The notes below the pieces were generated by a model. It had not been told where the DNA came from, made no database searches, and was given only the letters and a program-made list of their open reading frames with translations. Shown piece by piece: positions 1 to 8,077 of a stretch of DNA of 8,077 bases. How positions within the stretch are numbered: the stretch's first letter is position 1; every line of letters begins with the position of its first letter. Made by a program: the position numbers and the translations under genes. This DNA comes from Bacteroides sp. (lineage in GTDB: Bacteria > Bacteroidota > Bacteroidia > Bacteroidales > Bacteroidaceae): the NCBI GenBank assembly GCA_017556595.1, contig JAFYML010000235.1:1-8077 (forward strand), written 5' to 3'.

Positions 1-1190
1 ACTCGTTCCGTGGCATCATTGCTTACTTTAAGATAGAAAATGGTGTAATTCGCAAAGGTGATAAGGTGAAGTTCTTCAATACCGGCAAGGAGTATGAAGC
101 TGACGAAATAGGTGTGTTGAAGATGGATATGGTGCCGCGCAATGAATTGCGTACCGGCGATGTGGGATACATTATCAGTGGTATCAAAACATCGAAGGAG
201 GTAAAGGTGGGCGATACGATTACGCACATTGCCCGTCCGTGCGAAAAGGCTATCGATGGGTTCGAAGAAGTGAAGCCTATGGTGTTTGCCGGTGTTTATC
301 CTATCGAGGCCGAAGATTTTGAAGACTTGCGTGCTTCGCTCGAAAAGCTGCAACTGAACGATGCTTCGCTTACCTTCCAACCCGAATCGTCTGTTGCCCT
401 TGGCTTCGGCTTCCGTTGCGGATTCTTGGGGTTGCTACACATGGAGATTATCCAAGAACGTCTGGATCGCGAATTCGATATGAACGTTATCACTACTGTG
501 CCTAACGTATCGTATAGAGTGTATGACAAGCATGGCGAGATGAAGGAGGTGCACAACCCATCGGGTATGCCCGAACCTACGCTTATCGACCATATCGAAG
601 AGCCCTACATTCGTGCATCTATCATCACCACTACCAATTATATCGGCCCCATCATGACGCTCTGCCTGGGTAAGCGTGGTGAACTTATCAAACAGGAATA
701 CATCAGTGGTAACCGCGTAGAGATATACTACGACATGCCTTTGGGCGAAATCGTTATCGACTTCTACGACAAGCTGAAGAGTATCTCGAAAGGGTATGCC
801 TCGTTCGACTATCACATGAATGGTTTCCGTCCTTCCAAACTTATCAAGCTGGACATTTTGCTGAATGGCGAACCGGTGGATGCGCTGAGCACATTGACAC
901 ACGTGGACAATGCCGAAACCTTTGGCCGACGCATGTGCGAGAAGTTGAAAGAGCTTATCCCACGCCAACAATTCGATATCGCTATCCAAGCGGCTATCGG
1001 TGCAAAAATCATTGCCCGCGAAACCGTGAAGCAGTTGCGTAAGGACGTAACCGCCAAGTGTTACGGTGGCGACGTCAGCCGTAAGCGCAAGTTGTTGGAA
1101 AAACAAAAGAAGGGTAAAAAGCGTATGAAGCAAATAGGCAACGTGGAAGTGCCGCAAAAAGCGTTCCTCGCTGTGTTGAAGTTAGACTAA
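1..1190 (+). CDS. lepA: Elongation factor 4 (LepA), C-terminal part; 5' end outside the window
   Basis: LepA is a cytoplasmic ribosome-binding translational GTPase that acts on stalled or misassembled elongation or initiation complexes. The reading frame is already open at base 3 and gives 395 residues to the TAA at 1188-1190. Against a usual length of about 600, the GTPase domain is missing only because the window starts late. Visible in order are the end of the beta-barrel domain II ([13 protein letters not shown], then a [12 protein letters not shown] segment), domain III (around 260-500, with [16 protein letters not shown]), the EF-G-like domain V (around 590-870, with EPYIRASI and LGKRGELI), and the LepA-specific C-terminal domain with the hallmark [12 protein letters not shown] motif near 1056-1091 and a Lys-rich tail. 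GTG at 66 is an internal Val codon, not a start. The gene looks intact up to its stop. nhaD follows after 30 bp and may be co-transcribed. Confidence 0.97.
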   Translation, partial: SFRGIIAYFKIENGVIRKGDKVKFFNTGKEYEADEIGVLKMDMVPRNELRTGDVGYIISGIKTSKEVKVGDTITHIARPCEKAIDGFEEVKPMVFAGVYPIEAEDFEDLRASLEKLQLNDASLTFQPESSVALGFGFRCGFLGLLHMEIIQERLDREFDMNVITTVPNVSYRVYDKHGEMKEVHNPSGMPEPTLIDHIEEPYIRASIITTTNYIGPIMTLCLGKRGELIKQEYISGNRVEIYYDMPLGEIVIDFYDKLKSISKGYASFDYHMNGFRPSKLIKLDILLNGEPVDALSTLTHVDNAETFGRRMCEKLKELIPRQQFDIAIQAAIGAKIIARETVKQLRKDVTAKCYGGDVSRKRKLLEKQKKGKKRMKQIGNVEVPQKAFLAVLKLD

Positions 1191-1220
1191 TTATTAGACT
1201 AAACTAAACATATTATTATC

Positions 1221-2534
1221 ATGGAAATTCCGTTTTGGATTTTATTGCCATTTGTGGCAATGCTTCTCTGTATAGCTATAGCACCGCTTATAGCTGAGAA
1301 GGAATGGGAAAAGAACCTTAATAAGTTCGCTGTTTCAATGGTGCTCGGTTCTGTTGTGGCTATATGGATGGTGGCTAACAATAATGCCGAGAACGAGTTT
1401 ACCCACAAGTTGGTGCATCAGATGGTTTTCGACTATGTACCATTCATCCTATTGCTTACGGCATTGTTTGTGGTGACGGGAGGTATTCATGTGAAAGGTG
1501 ACATTCAAGCTACTCCTAAGGTTAATACCCTTATCCTGGCCATAGGTTTTGTGTTGGCTTCGCTCATGGGAACAACCGGTGCTGCTATGTTGCTGATTCG
1601 TCCGTTGTTGGCAACCAATTCGCAACGTAAATATACTACGCATACAGTGTTGTTTTTCATTGCTTTAGTGGCTAATACAGGCGGTTTGCTAACGCCATTG
1701 GGCGACCCTCCATTGTTCTTGCTCTATCTGCGTGGTGCCGAGTTTACTTGGTTCTTGTCGTTGCTACCAATATGGGCTTTTGTAGGCATTTCTTTGTTGG
1801 TCATCTACTTTTTGCTCGATACCTATTATTACACAAAGCGCGAGGCATTGGAACATTTGATGCACGATGCTCGCGAACAAGAGCCTATTCGCATTGATGG
1901 TAACATTAATTTCTTGTGGTTGGCTTGTGTAGTGGCAAGTGTTATGTTTATCAATAGCGGTTATATACCAGCCATGGGCGAAGAACATGCACCTATTTAT
2001 ATCAAGTTGTTGCGCGAGATTGTATTGGTTGCGATTATATTCCTCTCGCTCTACACTACTAAAAAGCAAGTACGCGAGGCTAATCATTACTCTTGGGCAC
2101 CCATCATCGAAGTGGCTGTGCTCTTCGTAGGTATCTTTGCTACAATGACACCGGCATTGATTTACCTTAATGCCAATGCCGCCAATTTAGGATTGACTCA
2201 ACCATGGCAATTCTATTATAGTGCGGGTACACTAAGTTCGTTCCTCGACAATGCTCCTACAGCAGTTGCTTTCCACTCGGTTGCTACCGGTTTGCCTATA
2301 ACAGAAGGAGTGCCAATGGTGGCAGGTGTGCAAGAGGTGTTGCTGAAGGCCATAGCTACGGCTTCGGTATTTTTTGGTGCTATGACTTATATAGGTAATG
2401 GCCCTAACTTCATGGTGAAAGCAATTGCCGAAGAGAGTGGATTGCGCATGCCTTCATTCTTTGGCTATATGTTTAAATTCTCGTTAGTGGTATTGCTCCC
2501 TCTCTACATCATAGTACAACTGATATTTTTCTGA
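1221..2534 (+). CDS. nhaD: NhaD-type Na+/H+ antiporter
   Basis: A 437-residue polytopic inner-membrane protein of the ion transporter superfamily (ArsB/NhaD/CitMHS type), expected to export Na+ in exchange for H+. About eleven or twelve hydrophobic segments can be counted, the first at residues 5-24. The diagnostic motifs are GGLLTPLGDPPL at 154-165, SSFLDNAPTAVAF at 339-351 and TYIGNGPNF at 389-397. The paired re-entrant-type motifs in the two halves fit the inverted-repeat fold of the superfamily. The start at ATG 1221 puts the first membrane segment right at the N terminus, as expected; no Shine-Dalgarno is visible, only an AT-rich leader, which is normal for Bacteroidetes. The gene lies 30 bp behind lepA with no terminator between them and ends just before a strong terminator, so a lepA-nhaD transcript is plausible. 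Ion specificity is inferred from the family; an anion or other cation substrate cannot be ruled out by eye. Confidence 0.88.
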   Translation: MEIPFWILLPFVAMLLCIAIAPLIAEKEWEKNLNKFAVSMVLGSVVAIWMVANNNAENEFTHKLVHQMVFDYVPFILLLTALFVVTGGIHVKGDIQATPKVNTLILAIGFVLASLMGTTGAAMLLIRPLLATNSQRKYTTHTVLFFIALVANTGGLLTPLGDPPLFLLYLRGAEFTWFLSLLPIWAFVGISLLVIYFLLDTYYYTKREALEHLMHDAREQEPIRIDGNINFLWLACVVASVMFINSGYIPAMGEEHAPIYIKLLREIVLVAIIFLSLYTTKKQVREANHYSWAPIIEVAVLFVGIFATMTPALIYLNANAANLGLTQPWQFYYSAGTLSSFLDNAPTAVAFHSVATGLPITEGVPMVAGVQEVLLKAIATASVFFGAMTYIGNGPNFMVKAIAEESGLRMPSFFGYMFKFSLVVLLPLYIIVQLIFF

Positions 2535-2566
2535 AAATAGGTTATACAACATATTAAATCATTTTT

Positions 2567-2620
2567 CGTTGGAAAGTTTTGGCTTATTTGGAAATAATCC
2601 TTAACTTTCCAACGTTTTTA
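2567..2620 (+). terminator. Rho-independent terminator of nhaD
   Basis: A perfect 12-bp inverted repeat (CGTTGGAAAGTT at 2567-2578 with its complement at 2603-2614) is followed immediately by TTTTTA at 2615-2620. The 24-nt interior can itself pair: GG at 2581-2582 with CC at 2599-2600, and TTATTT at 2584-2589 with AAATAA at 2592-2597. The RNA would be one long rod with a U-U internal loop and one C-U mismatch. It begins 32 bp after the nhaD stop. No T-run follows on the minus strand, so it is read as one-directional. Confidence 0.85.
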
Positions 2621-2643
2621 TTAAGAATTGTATTATTACCTAA

Positions 2644-5097
<2,454 letters not shown>

Positions 5098-5117
5098 TAT
5101 TATTCTTCTATAATCTA

Positions 5118-5149
5118 TTAAAGGCGGAGATTTCTCCGCCTTTAATTTT
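5118..5149 (+). terminator. Terminator between convergent genes, possibly bidirectional
   Basis: A perfect 13-bp inverted repeat (TTAAAGGCGGAGA at 5118-5130 with its complement at 5133-5145). The practical loop is four bases once the innermost A-T pair opens. On the plus strand TTTAATTTTA follows the GC-rich stem, giving a good intrinsic terminator 20 bp after the xylanase/esterase stop. On the minus strand the stem is followed by TTTAATAGATT, a weaker U-tract, so it may also stop the opposing operon, whose last stop codon is at 5282-5284. Confidence 0.85.
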
Positions 5150-5194
5150 ATATGTAAATCAGTACATTTGAAGGTGTTAATATGACCGCTTAAT

Positions 5195-5254
5195 TACCTT
5201 AAGACTTTGCCTAAAACTCTTAAGGTAGTTGAGCAAAACTCTTAAGGTAGTTGA
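5195..5254. repeat. 22-bp-period direct repeat with an inverted partial copy
   Basis: Two identical 20-base copies beginning AAAACTCTTAAGG lie at 5213-5232 and 5235-5254, with two bases between them. A third, inverted partial copy at 5195-5208 reads TACCTTAAGACTTT; its ten bases at 5195-5204 are the exact complement of TCTTAAGGTA at 5218-5227, and can equally pair with the second copy at 5240-5249. The block lies in the noncoding stretch between two convergent genes, in the 3' region of the minus-strand operon. I recognise no known function. Confidence 0.8.
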
Positions 5255-5281
5255 TAGCCCCTTTTTTAATCCTTGATTGGG

Positions 5282-6352
5282 TTACATTTCATAGATTAAT
5301 CGGAAGGTGGTGTAGATGGGTAAGTGGTCGCTATAACCACCTAAATACTTCATGCCATAATAGGTGCGGAAAGGTTGGTATCCTCCATATCTTTCGTCTT
5401 CGCTTAAGAGGAACGTTTGTTTATATACATCTGTCCAATGATGGCTAGTAAAGAGTGGGGAGTCGGGTTGTAGCAGTGTACCCGATACAATGATGTGGTC
5501 GAGCAATTGCCAACGGCCTTGGTATTTGTAGCTTCCAAATCCTTGCTCTTTGCATTTGTCGGCTAATAAATGATAAAGTTCTTTGGGATAAATAGTTGCT
5601 TTATCGTTCAATGTTTTGGCTTTTAATACATCGGCTATAGAGGGGCTTTGTGGATAGTCATTCAAGTCGCCCATAATCAATACCTGTCCGTGTTGGCGAA
5701 TGGATAGGATGCTATCGGCCGTTGCTTTTACTCGTTTTGCCGCACGCTTGCGGTAGGGTTCGGTTAGCTTCGTTCCCCTTGAACGTGATGGAAAGTGACA
5801 AACAATTACATCAAGGGTATCGCCATTGATGAGCAATCCGCTTGCGTGTAGCACATCGCGTGTAGGTGATAGTTGTTTGTCGGTAGGCTCTATGCTGAAC
5901 GATTGGCTTGCAATGGGTTTGAACAGATGGCGTTGGTAGAGTAGGGCTACATCAATGCCGCGTTCGTCTTTCGAGTCGGTCATTAGGTAGCGATAGTCGG
6001 CTTCGCGCAATGCGGAATACTTTGTAAGGTCGCGCATCACCGTGTCGTTTTCTACTTCGCAAAGGGCAACCAATGCCGGTATCTCGTCATCGCCTACGGC
6101 AATAATCACCTTGGCAAGGTTGTCCAACTTCTTGCGATATTTATGGTAATCCCAATGTCGGATAGCGGTAGGGAGGAATTCGTTATCGTTTTTTAGCGAG
6201 TCGTCTTCTGTGTCGAATAGGTTTTCTACATTGTAGCTCACGGCTTTGAAGAAGATGGTATCCTTTGTTTGTGCTTGTAGGGAGGGCAAAAGGAAGAGCA
6301 TAAAAAAAGAGGCTAAGAAAGCAGAAAGCCGGGTGTAGTTTGTTTTACACAT
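5282..6352 (-). CDS. Secreted endonuclease/exonuclease/phosphatase-family protein
   Basis: A 356-residue protein of the EEP metal-dependent phosphohydrolase fold (DNase I / sphingomyelinase / inositol phosphatase superfamily). Residues 1-27 are a signal peptide (hydrophobic 10-25, cut after LQA), so it acts in the periplasm or outside the cell. All fold motifs are present in order: SYNVENLF (39-46, Asn41 and metal-binding Glu43), LCEVEN (97-102, Glu99), RGIDVALLY (131-139), CHFPSR with His186, GDLNDYP with Asp229 and Asn231, LLDHIIVS with Asp285, and SDHLP with the general-base pair Asp342/His343. The active site therefore looks complete. The substrate (nucleic acid, phospholipid or sugar phosphate) cannot be read from the sequence. 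It is the last gene of a probable three-gene operon, 45 bp after the OmpH-like gene, with no Shine-Dalgarno seen. Confidence 0.9.
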   Translation of the reverse strand: MCKTNYTRLSAFLASFFMLFLLPSLQAQTKDTIFFKAVSYNVENLFDTEDDSLKNDNEFLPTAIRHWDYHKYRKKLDNLAKVIIAVGDDEIPALVALCEVENDTVMRDLTKYSALREADYRYLMTDSKDERGIDVALLYQRHLFKPIASQSFSIEPTDKQLSPTRDVLHASGLLINGDTLDVIVCHFPSRSRGTKLTEPYRKRAAKRVKATADSILSIRQHGQVLIMGDLNDYPQSPSIADVLKAKTLNDKATIYPKELYHLLADKCKEQGFGSYKYQGRWQLLDHIIVSGTLLQPDSPLFTSHHWTDVYKQTFLLSEDERYGGYQPFRTYYGMKYLGGYSDHLPIYTTFRLIYEM

Positions 6353-6397
6353 GCCTTTTACTTTCTTAACCTCTCGGTGTATGCTTATGCGTTCAGC

Positions 6398-6997
6398 TTA
6401 TTTAGAAGCTGGAGCTGCGTAGCGAGCATTCAAACCATCGATCACTTCTTGTGTGATGTTGTATTGCTCGTCGGCATACAAAAGGTTGTCGAGGTTGGTG
6501 TTGCTGATGATGAAGCTATAACCCTTTTCCTTGTTGTAGTCCTTCATGAACGAGTTGATAGAGTCGCGCAACAAGAGGCTGTTCTTTTCTTGTTCGCTCA
6601 TCAATTCTGTTTGCAACTTGTTGCTCAACTCTTGCAAGTCTTGCTCCAACTTAGCAATACGCTTGTATTCTTGTTCTGCTCTTTCTTGGCTTAAGAAAGC
6701 ACCGTTTTGATACTTGTTTTGCCACTCTCTTTGTTGCTTATCCAATTCCTTAGCTTTTTGGTTCAAAGTCAAACGAACATTTTCGCTCTTCTTCACCATT
6801 GCTTCGTTCATATCGATGCAGAAGTTGTACTTAGCCAACAATGTGTCTGTGTCAATGTAAGCAATCTTCAAATCGGTAGCACCTTGTACGGGAGCATCGG
6901 TTACGGCTTGATTTCCTGTTTGGCCAGCACATTGTGAGAATAAAATCATCATAGCAAATGCTGCTATGCCACTCATGAGGGAGTTAATTTTCTTCAT
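6398..6997 (-). CDS. OmpH/Skp-family periplasmic chaperone-like protein, probable lipoprotein
   Basis: A 199-residue envelope protein of the OmpH/Skp family, whose characterised members hold unfolded outer-membrane proteins in the periplasm. A short basic N terminus and a hydrophobic stretch (10-20) end in LFSQC with Cys23, a plausible Bacteroidetes lipobox although Gln at -1 is not classical. No acidic cluster follows the Cys, so there is no sign of the surface-export signal known in Bacteroidetes and the protein should face the periplasm. The head begins IAYIDTDTLLAKY (45-57). Residues about 62-155 are charged, heptad-like helix rich in Glu, Gln and Lys, as in the Skp tentacles. The C-terminal head strand and helix (YSFIISNTN at 160-168, then EVIDGLNARY at 184-193) are typical of the Bacteroidetes branch. 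It starts 33 bp after the upstream small gene. Chaperone function is inferred from the family. Confidence 0.87.
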   Translation of the reverse strand: MKKINSLMSGIAAFAMMILFSQCAGQTGNQAVTDAPVQGATDLKIAYIDTDTLLAKYNFCIDMNEAMVKKSENVRLTLNQKAKELDKQQREWQNKYQNGAFLSQERAEQEYKRIAKLEQDLQELSNKLQTELMSEQEKNSLLLRDSINSFMKDYNKEKGYSFIISNTNLDNLLYADEQYNITQEVIDGLNARYAAPASK

Positions 6998-7030
6998 AAT
7001 CTTTGTTTGTAATGTTATGTTTTAGTTTTA

Positions 7031-7258
7031 TTAATTATCTTTTTCTTCGTTGGCTTTTTCCAACGCTTCGATGGAGAATTTGCCTTTCTTCTGTGCTTCG
7101 CGGTCTTGCGACTGAACGCATCCAATGCCTCTTTCGCGCATCGCTTTGTTTCCGCTTACGTGGCTATTGGGGAATTTTCCTCCCAACCAAATTTTTATGC
7201 CCAACAAAAGCAAGCATGCGGCCACTATCAGCAGGGTGAGCAATAATGTTTTCAGCAT
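7031..7258 (-). CDS. Small membrane-anchored protein with FPNSHVSGNKAM / CVQSQDRE signature, function unknown
   Basis: A 75-residue protein. Residues 1-20 are a strongly hydrophobic segment (LLLTLLIVAACLLLLG) acting as a signal anchor. Then comes a compact motif region, GGKFPNSHVSGNKAM (26-40) followed by RERGIGCVQSQDREAQ (41-56) with a single Cys47 outside the membrane segment, and a charged Lys/Glu-rich tail. I believe this motif region recurs in short Bacteroidetes membrane proteins, but I cannot name a family or function. It is the first gene of the minus-strand operon. The start at 7256-7258 is supported by AAGGAG three bases upstream, and the length with its full hydrophobic anchor argues that it is real and not a shadow frame. 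Confidence 0.8.
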   Translation of the reverse strand: MLKTLLLTLLIVAACLLLLGIKIWLGGKFPNSHVSGNKAMRERGIGCVQSQDREAQKKGKFSIEALEKANEEKDN

Positions 7259-7261
7259 ATA

Positions 7262-7267
7262 CTCCTT
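7262..7267 (-). promoter_or_regulatory. Shine-Dalgarno-like AAGGAG before the small membrane-protein gene
   Basis: On the minus strand AAGGAG is followed by TAT and then the ATG at 7258. The three-base spacer is shorter than ideal. It is the only convincing Shine-Dalgarno I see before any of the genes whose start lies in the window. Confidence 0.5.
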
Positions 7268-7326
7268 ATTTAGTGTTAAAGGTAATTTAAAATTCCCTTA
7301 AGTAAAAATAAAACTTATCGTTTTGC

Positions 7327-7357
7327 TTTGTTACAACCGGTCTTTCTGTTACCTTTG
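7327..7357 (+). promoter_or_regulatory. Bacteroidetes-type promoter for pepD
   Basis: TTTG at 7327-7330, a 19-base spacer, then TACCTTTG at 7350-7357. This is an exact match to the Bacteroidetes primary-sigma consensus (TTTG near -33 and TAnnTTTG near -7). Transcription would begin around 7362-7366, leaving a leader of about 130 nt before the pepD ATG at 7494. Confidence 0.65.
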
Positions 7358-7360
7358 TTA

Positions 7361-7388
7361 CGCAAATGAAGGCTTTATTTCATTTGCG
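7361..7388. repeat. Perfect 10-bp inverted repeat between two facing promoters
   Basis: CGCAAATGAA at 7361-7370 is the exact reverse complement of TTCATTTGCG at 7379-7388, with an 8-base loop. The two predicted start regions fall at its outer edges, so both transcripts would begin with the same stem-loop. It could equally be a site for a dimeric DNA-binding protein. Confidence 0.85.
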
Positions 7389-7392
7389 GTTG

Positions 7393-7422
7393 CAAAGATA
7401 GGAGTTTGCTGTGACTAACAAA
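7393..7422 (-). promoter_or_regulatory. Bacteroidetes-type promoter for the three-gene minus-strand operon
   Basis: Read on the minus strand: TTTG at 7422-7419, an 18-base spacer, then TATCTTTG at 7400-7393, again a full match to TAnnTTTG. Transcription would begin around 7384-7388, giving a leader of roughly 125-130 nt before the ATG at 7258. Confidence 0.6.
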
Positions 7423-7493
7423 CCTTTTCGAGCATAAAAAAAGAGACTTAGATACGTAATAATGACATATTTTAACCATATTTAGCAGTAACA

Positions 7494-8077
7494 ATGGAAA
7501 AGAAAGATTTAAAACCGGCAGCACTCTTCCAATATTTCGAAGAAATCTGCCAAGTGCCACGCCCATCAAAGCGTGAAGAAAAGATTATTGCCTATTTGAA
7601 AGCTTTTGGTGAAAAGCACCAATTGGAAACTAAAATAGATGAAGCCGGAAATGTGTTGATAAAGAAACCGGCAACAAAGGGTATGGAAGATTGTAAAACC
7701 GTTGTGTTGCAATCGCACATAGACATGGTGTGTGAAAAGAACAACGATGTGGAACACGACTTCTTGACCGACCCTATTCAAACCGTTATTGATGGCGAAT
7801 GGCTTCGCGCTAAAGGTACTACCTTGGGTGCCGACAATGGTATTGGTGTGGCTACACAATTGGCGGTGCTTAGTGACGATACGTTGAAGCATGGCCCTAT
7901 CGAATGCCTCTTTACCGTGGATGAAGAAACCGGCCTTACCGGTGCTTTCGCTTTGAAAGAGGGCTTTATCAGTGGCGACATTTTGCTGAACTTGGATTCG
8001 GAAGACGAAGGCGAACTCTTCATCGGTTGTGCCGGTGGCGTGGATTCGGTGGGCGAGTTTACCTATACCGAAGTGCC
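7494..8077 (+). CDS. pepD: Aminoacyl-histidine dipeptidase (M20C), N-terminal part; 3' end outside the window
   Basis: A cytosolic zinc dipeptidase of the M20C family (PepD, Xaa-His dipeptidase), which hydrolyses carnosine-like and other unblocked dipeptides in peptide turnover. 194 codons are present of roughly 480-490 expected. The N terminus AALFQYFEEICQVPRPSKRE (residues 9-28) is typical of the family. Metal and catalytic residues are in place: His75 and Asp77 in QSHIDMVCEKN, bridging Asp114 in TTLGADNG, catalytic Glu144 and ligand Glu145 in DEETG, and Asp168 in LNLDSED, followed by LFIGCAGG. ATG 7494 is chosen because TGA at 7464-7466 closes the frame upstream, there is no other ATG between them, and the N terminus then has the expected length. 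No Shine-Dalgarno is seen. Confidence 0.95.
   Translation, partial: MEKKDLKPAALFQYFEEICQVPRPSKREEKIIAYLKAFGEKHQLETKIDEAGNVLIKKPATKGMEDCKTVVLQSHIDMVCEKNNDVEHDFLTDPIQTVIDGEWLRAKGTTLGADNGIGVATQLAVLSDDTLKHGPIECLFTVDEETGLTGAFALKEGFISGDILLNLDSEDEGELFIGCAGGVDSVGEFTYTEV

Larger units (their letters stand above)
7259..7493. other. Divergent intergenic control region
   Basis: 235 bp between the minus-strand operon and pepD. It contains the two facing promoters and the inverted repeat. The rest (7268-7320 and 7423-7493) is AT-rich. I see no RNA gene, terminator or credible protein-coding frame in it. Confidence 0.75.

Noticed and set aside
435..1157. 240-codon open frame antisense to lepA
   Set aside because: It lies wholly opposite a conserved gene and has no recognisable motif, leader or neighbour. 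It is best explained as a shadow of codon bias.
5195..5227. Possible invertible (phase-variable) element bounded by TACCTTAAGA / TCTTAAGGTA
   Set aside because: Only 13 bp lie between the arms, with no promoter inside and no recombinase nearby. It is too small for a known inversion system.
5213..5254. Possible CRISPR remnant from two identical 20-base repeats
   Set aside because: The copies are separated by only two bases, so there is no spacer, and no cas gene is present.
7366..7401. 11-codon frame (MKALFHLRLQR) at the start of the predicted pepD leader, possible leader peptide
   Set aside because: The ATG falls almost at the predicted transcript start inside the stem-loop, has no ribosome binding site and holds only one His. 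The inverted repeat explains the sequence better.
7494..7520. Possible frameshift at the pepD start near an A-rich run
   Set aside because: On careful re-reading the ATG at 7494 is in frame with the whole conserved sequence, so no frameshift is present.

Overview
The window looks like a chromosomal segment of a member of the Bacteroidales, most likely Prevotella or a close relative. The evidence is a Bacteroidetes-type LepA and NhaD, a secreted bifunctional GH10 xylanase / CE1 esterase of the kind known from xylan-degrading Prevotella, the near-absence of Shine-Dalgarno sequences, and two promoters matching the Bacteroidetes consensus (TTTG, then TAnnTTTG). The genus is inferred from remembered family resemblance, not from a search.

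Layout. (1) 1-1190, +: the last 395 codons of lepA (elongation factor 4), cut by the left edge. (2) 1221-2534, +: an NhaD-type Na+/H+ antiporter 30 bp behind lepA, ended by a strong hairpin terminator at 2567-2620. (3) 2662-5097, +: a stand-alone secreted 811-residue enzyme with a signal peptide, a GH10 xylanase domain, an Ig-like domain and a CE1 (feruloyl/acetyl-xylan esterase-like) domain. The CE1 domain is interrupted by an 85-residue Gly-Gln-Arg-Pro-Phe tandem repeat (DNA 4381-4635). (4) 5098-5281: a convergent intergenic region with a perfect 13-bp terminator stem and a 22-bp-period direct repeat that has a third, inverted partial copy. (5) 7258 down to 5282, -: a probable three-gene operon of a 75-residue membrane-anchored protein, an OmpH/Skp-like probable lipoprotein and a secreted endonuclease/exonuclease/phosphatase-fold protein. 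(6) 7259-7493: a divergent control region in which two consensus promoters point at each other across a perfect 10-bp inverted repeat. (7) 7494-8077, +: the N-terminal 194 codons of an M20C aminoacyl-histidine dipeptidase (PepD), cut by the right edge.

Functional reading. Most of the window is housekeeping (translation, ion homeostasis, envelope, peptide turnover), with one hemicellulose-degrading enzyme placed between housekeeping units. The xylanase domain should cut the xylan backbone and the esterase domain should remove ester-linked side groups that block it. No SusC/SusD pair, regulator or other glycosidase is in view, so this gene is not visibly part of a polysaccharide utilization locus.

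The two observations most worth following are the low-complexity repeat inside the esterase domain, whose peptide is kept while its codons vary, and the symmetric face-to-face promoters upstream of pepD and the envelope operon. I found no RNA gene, insertion sequence, CRISPR array or phage gene.
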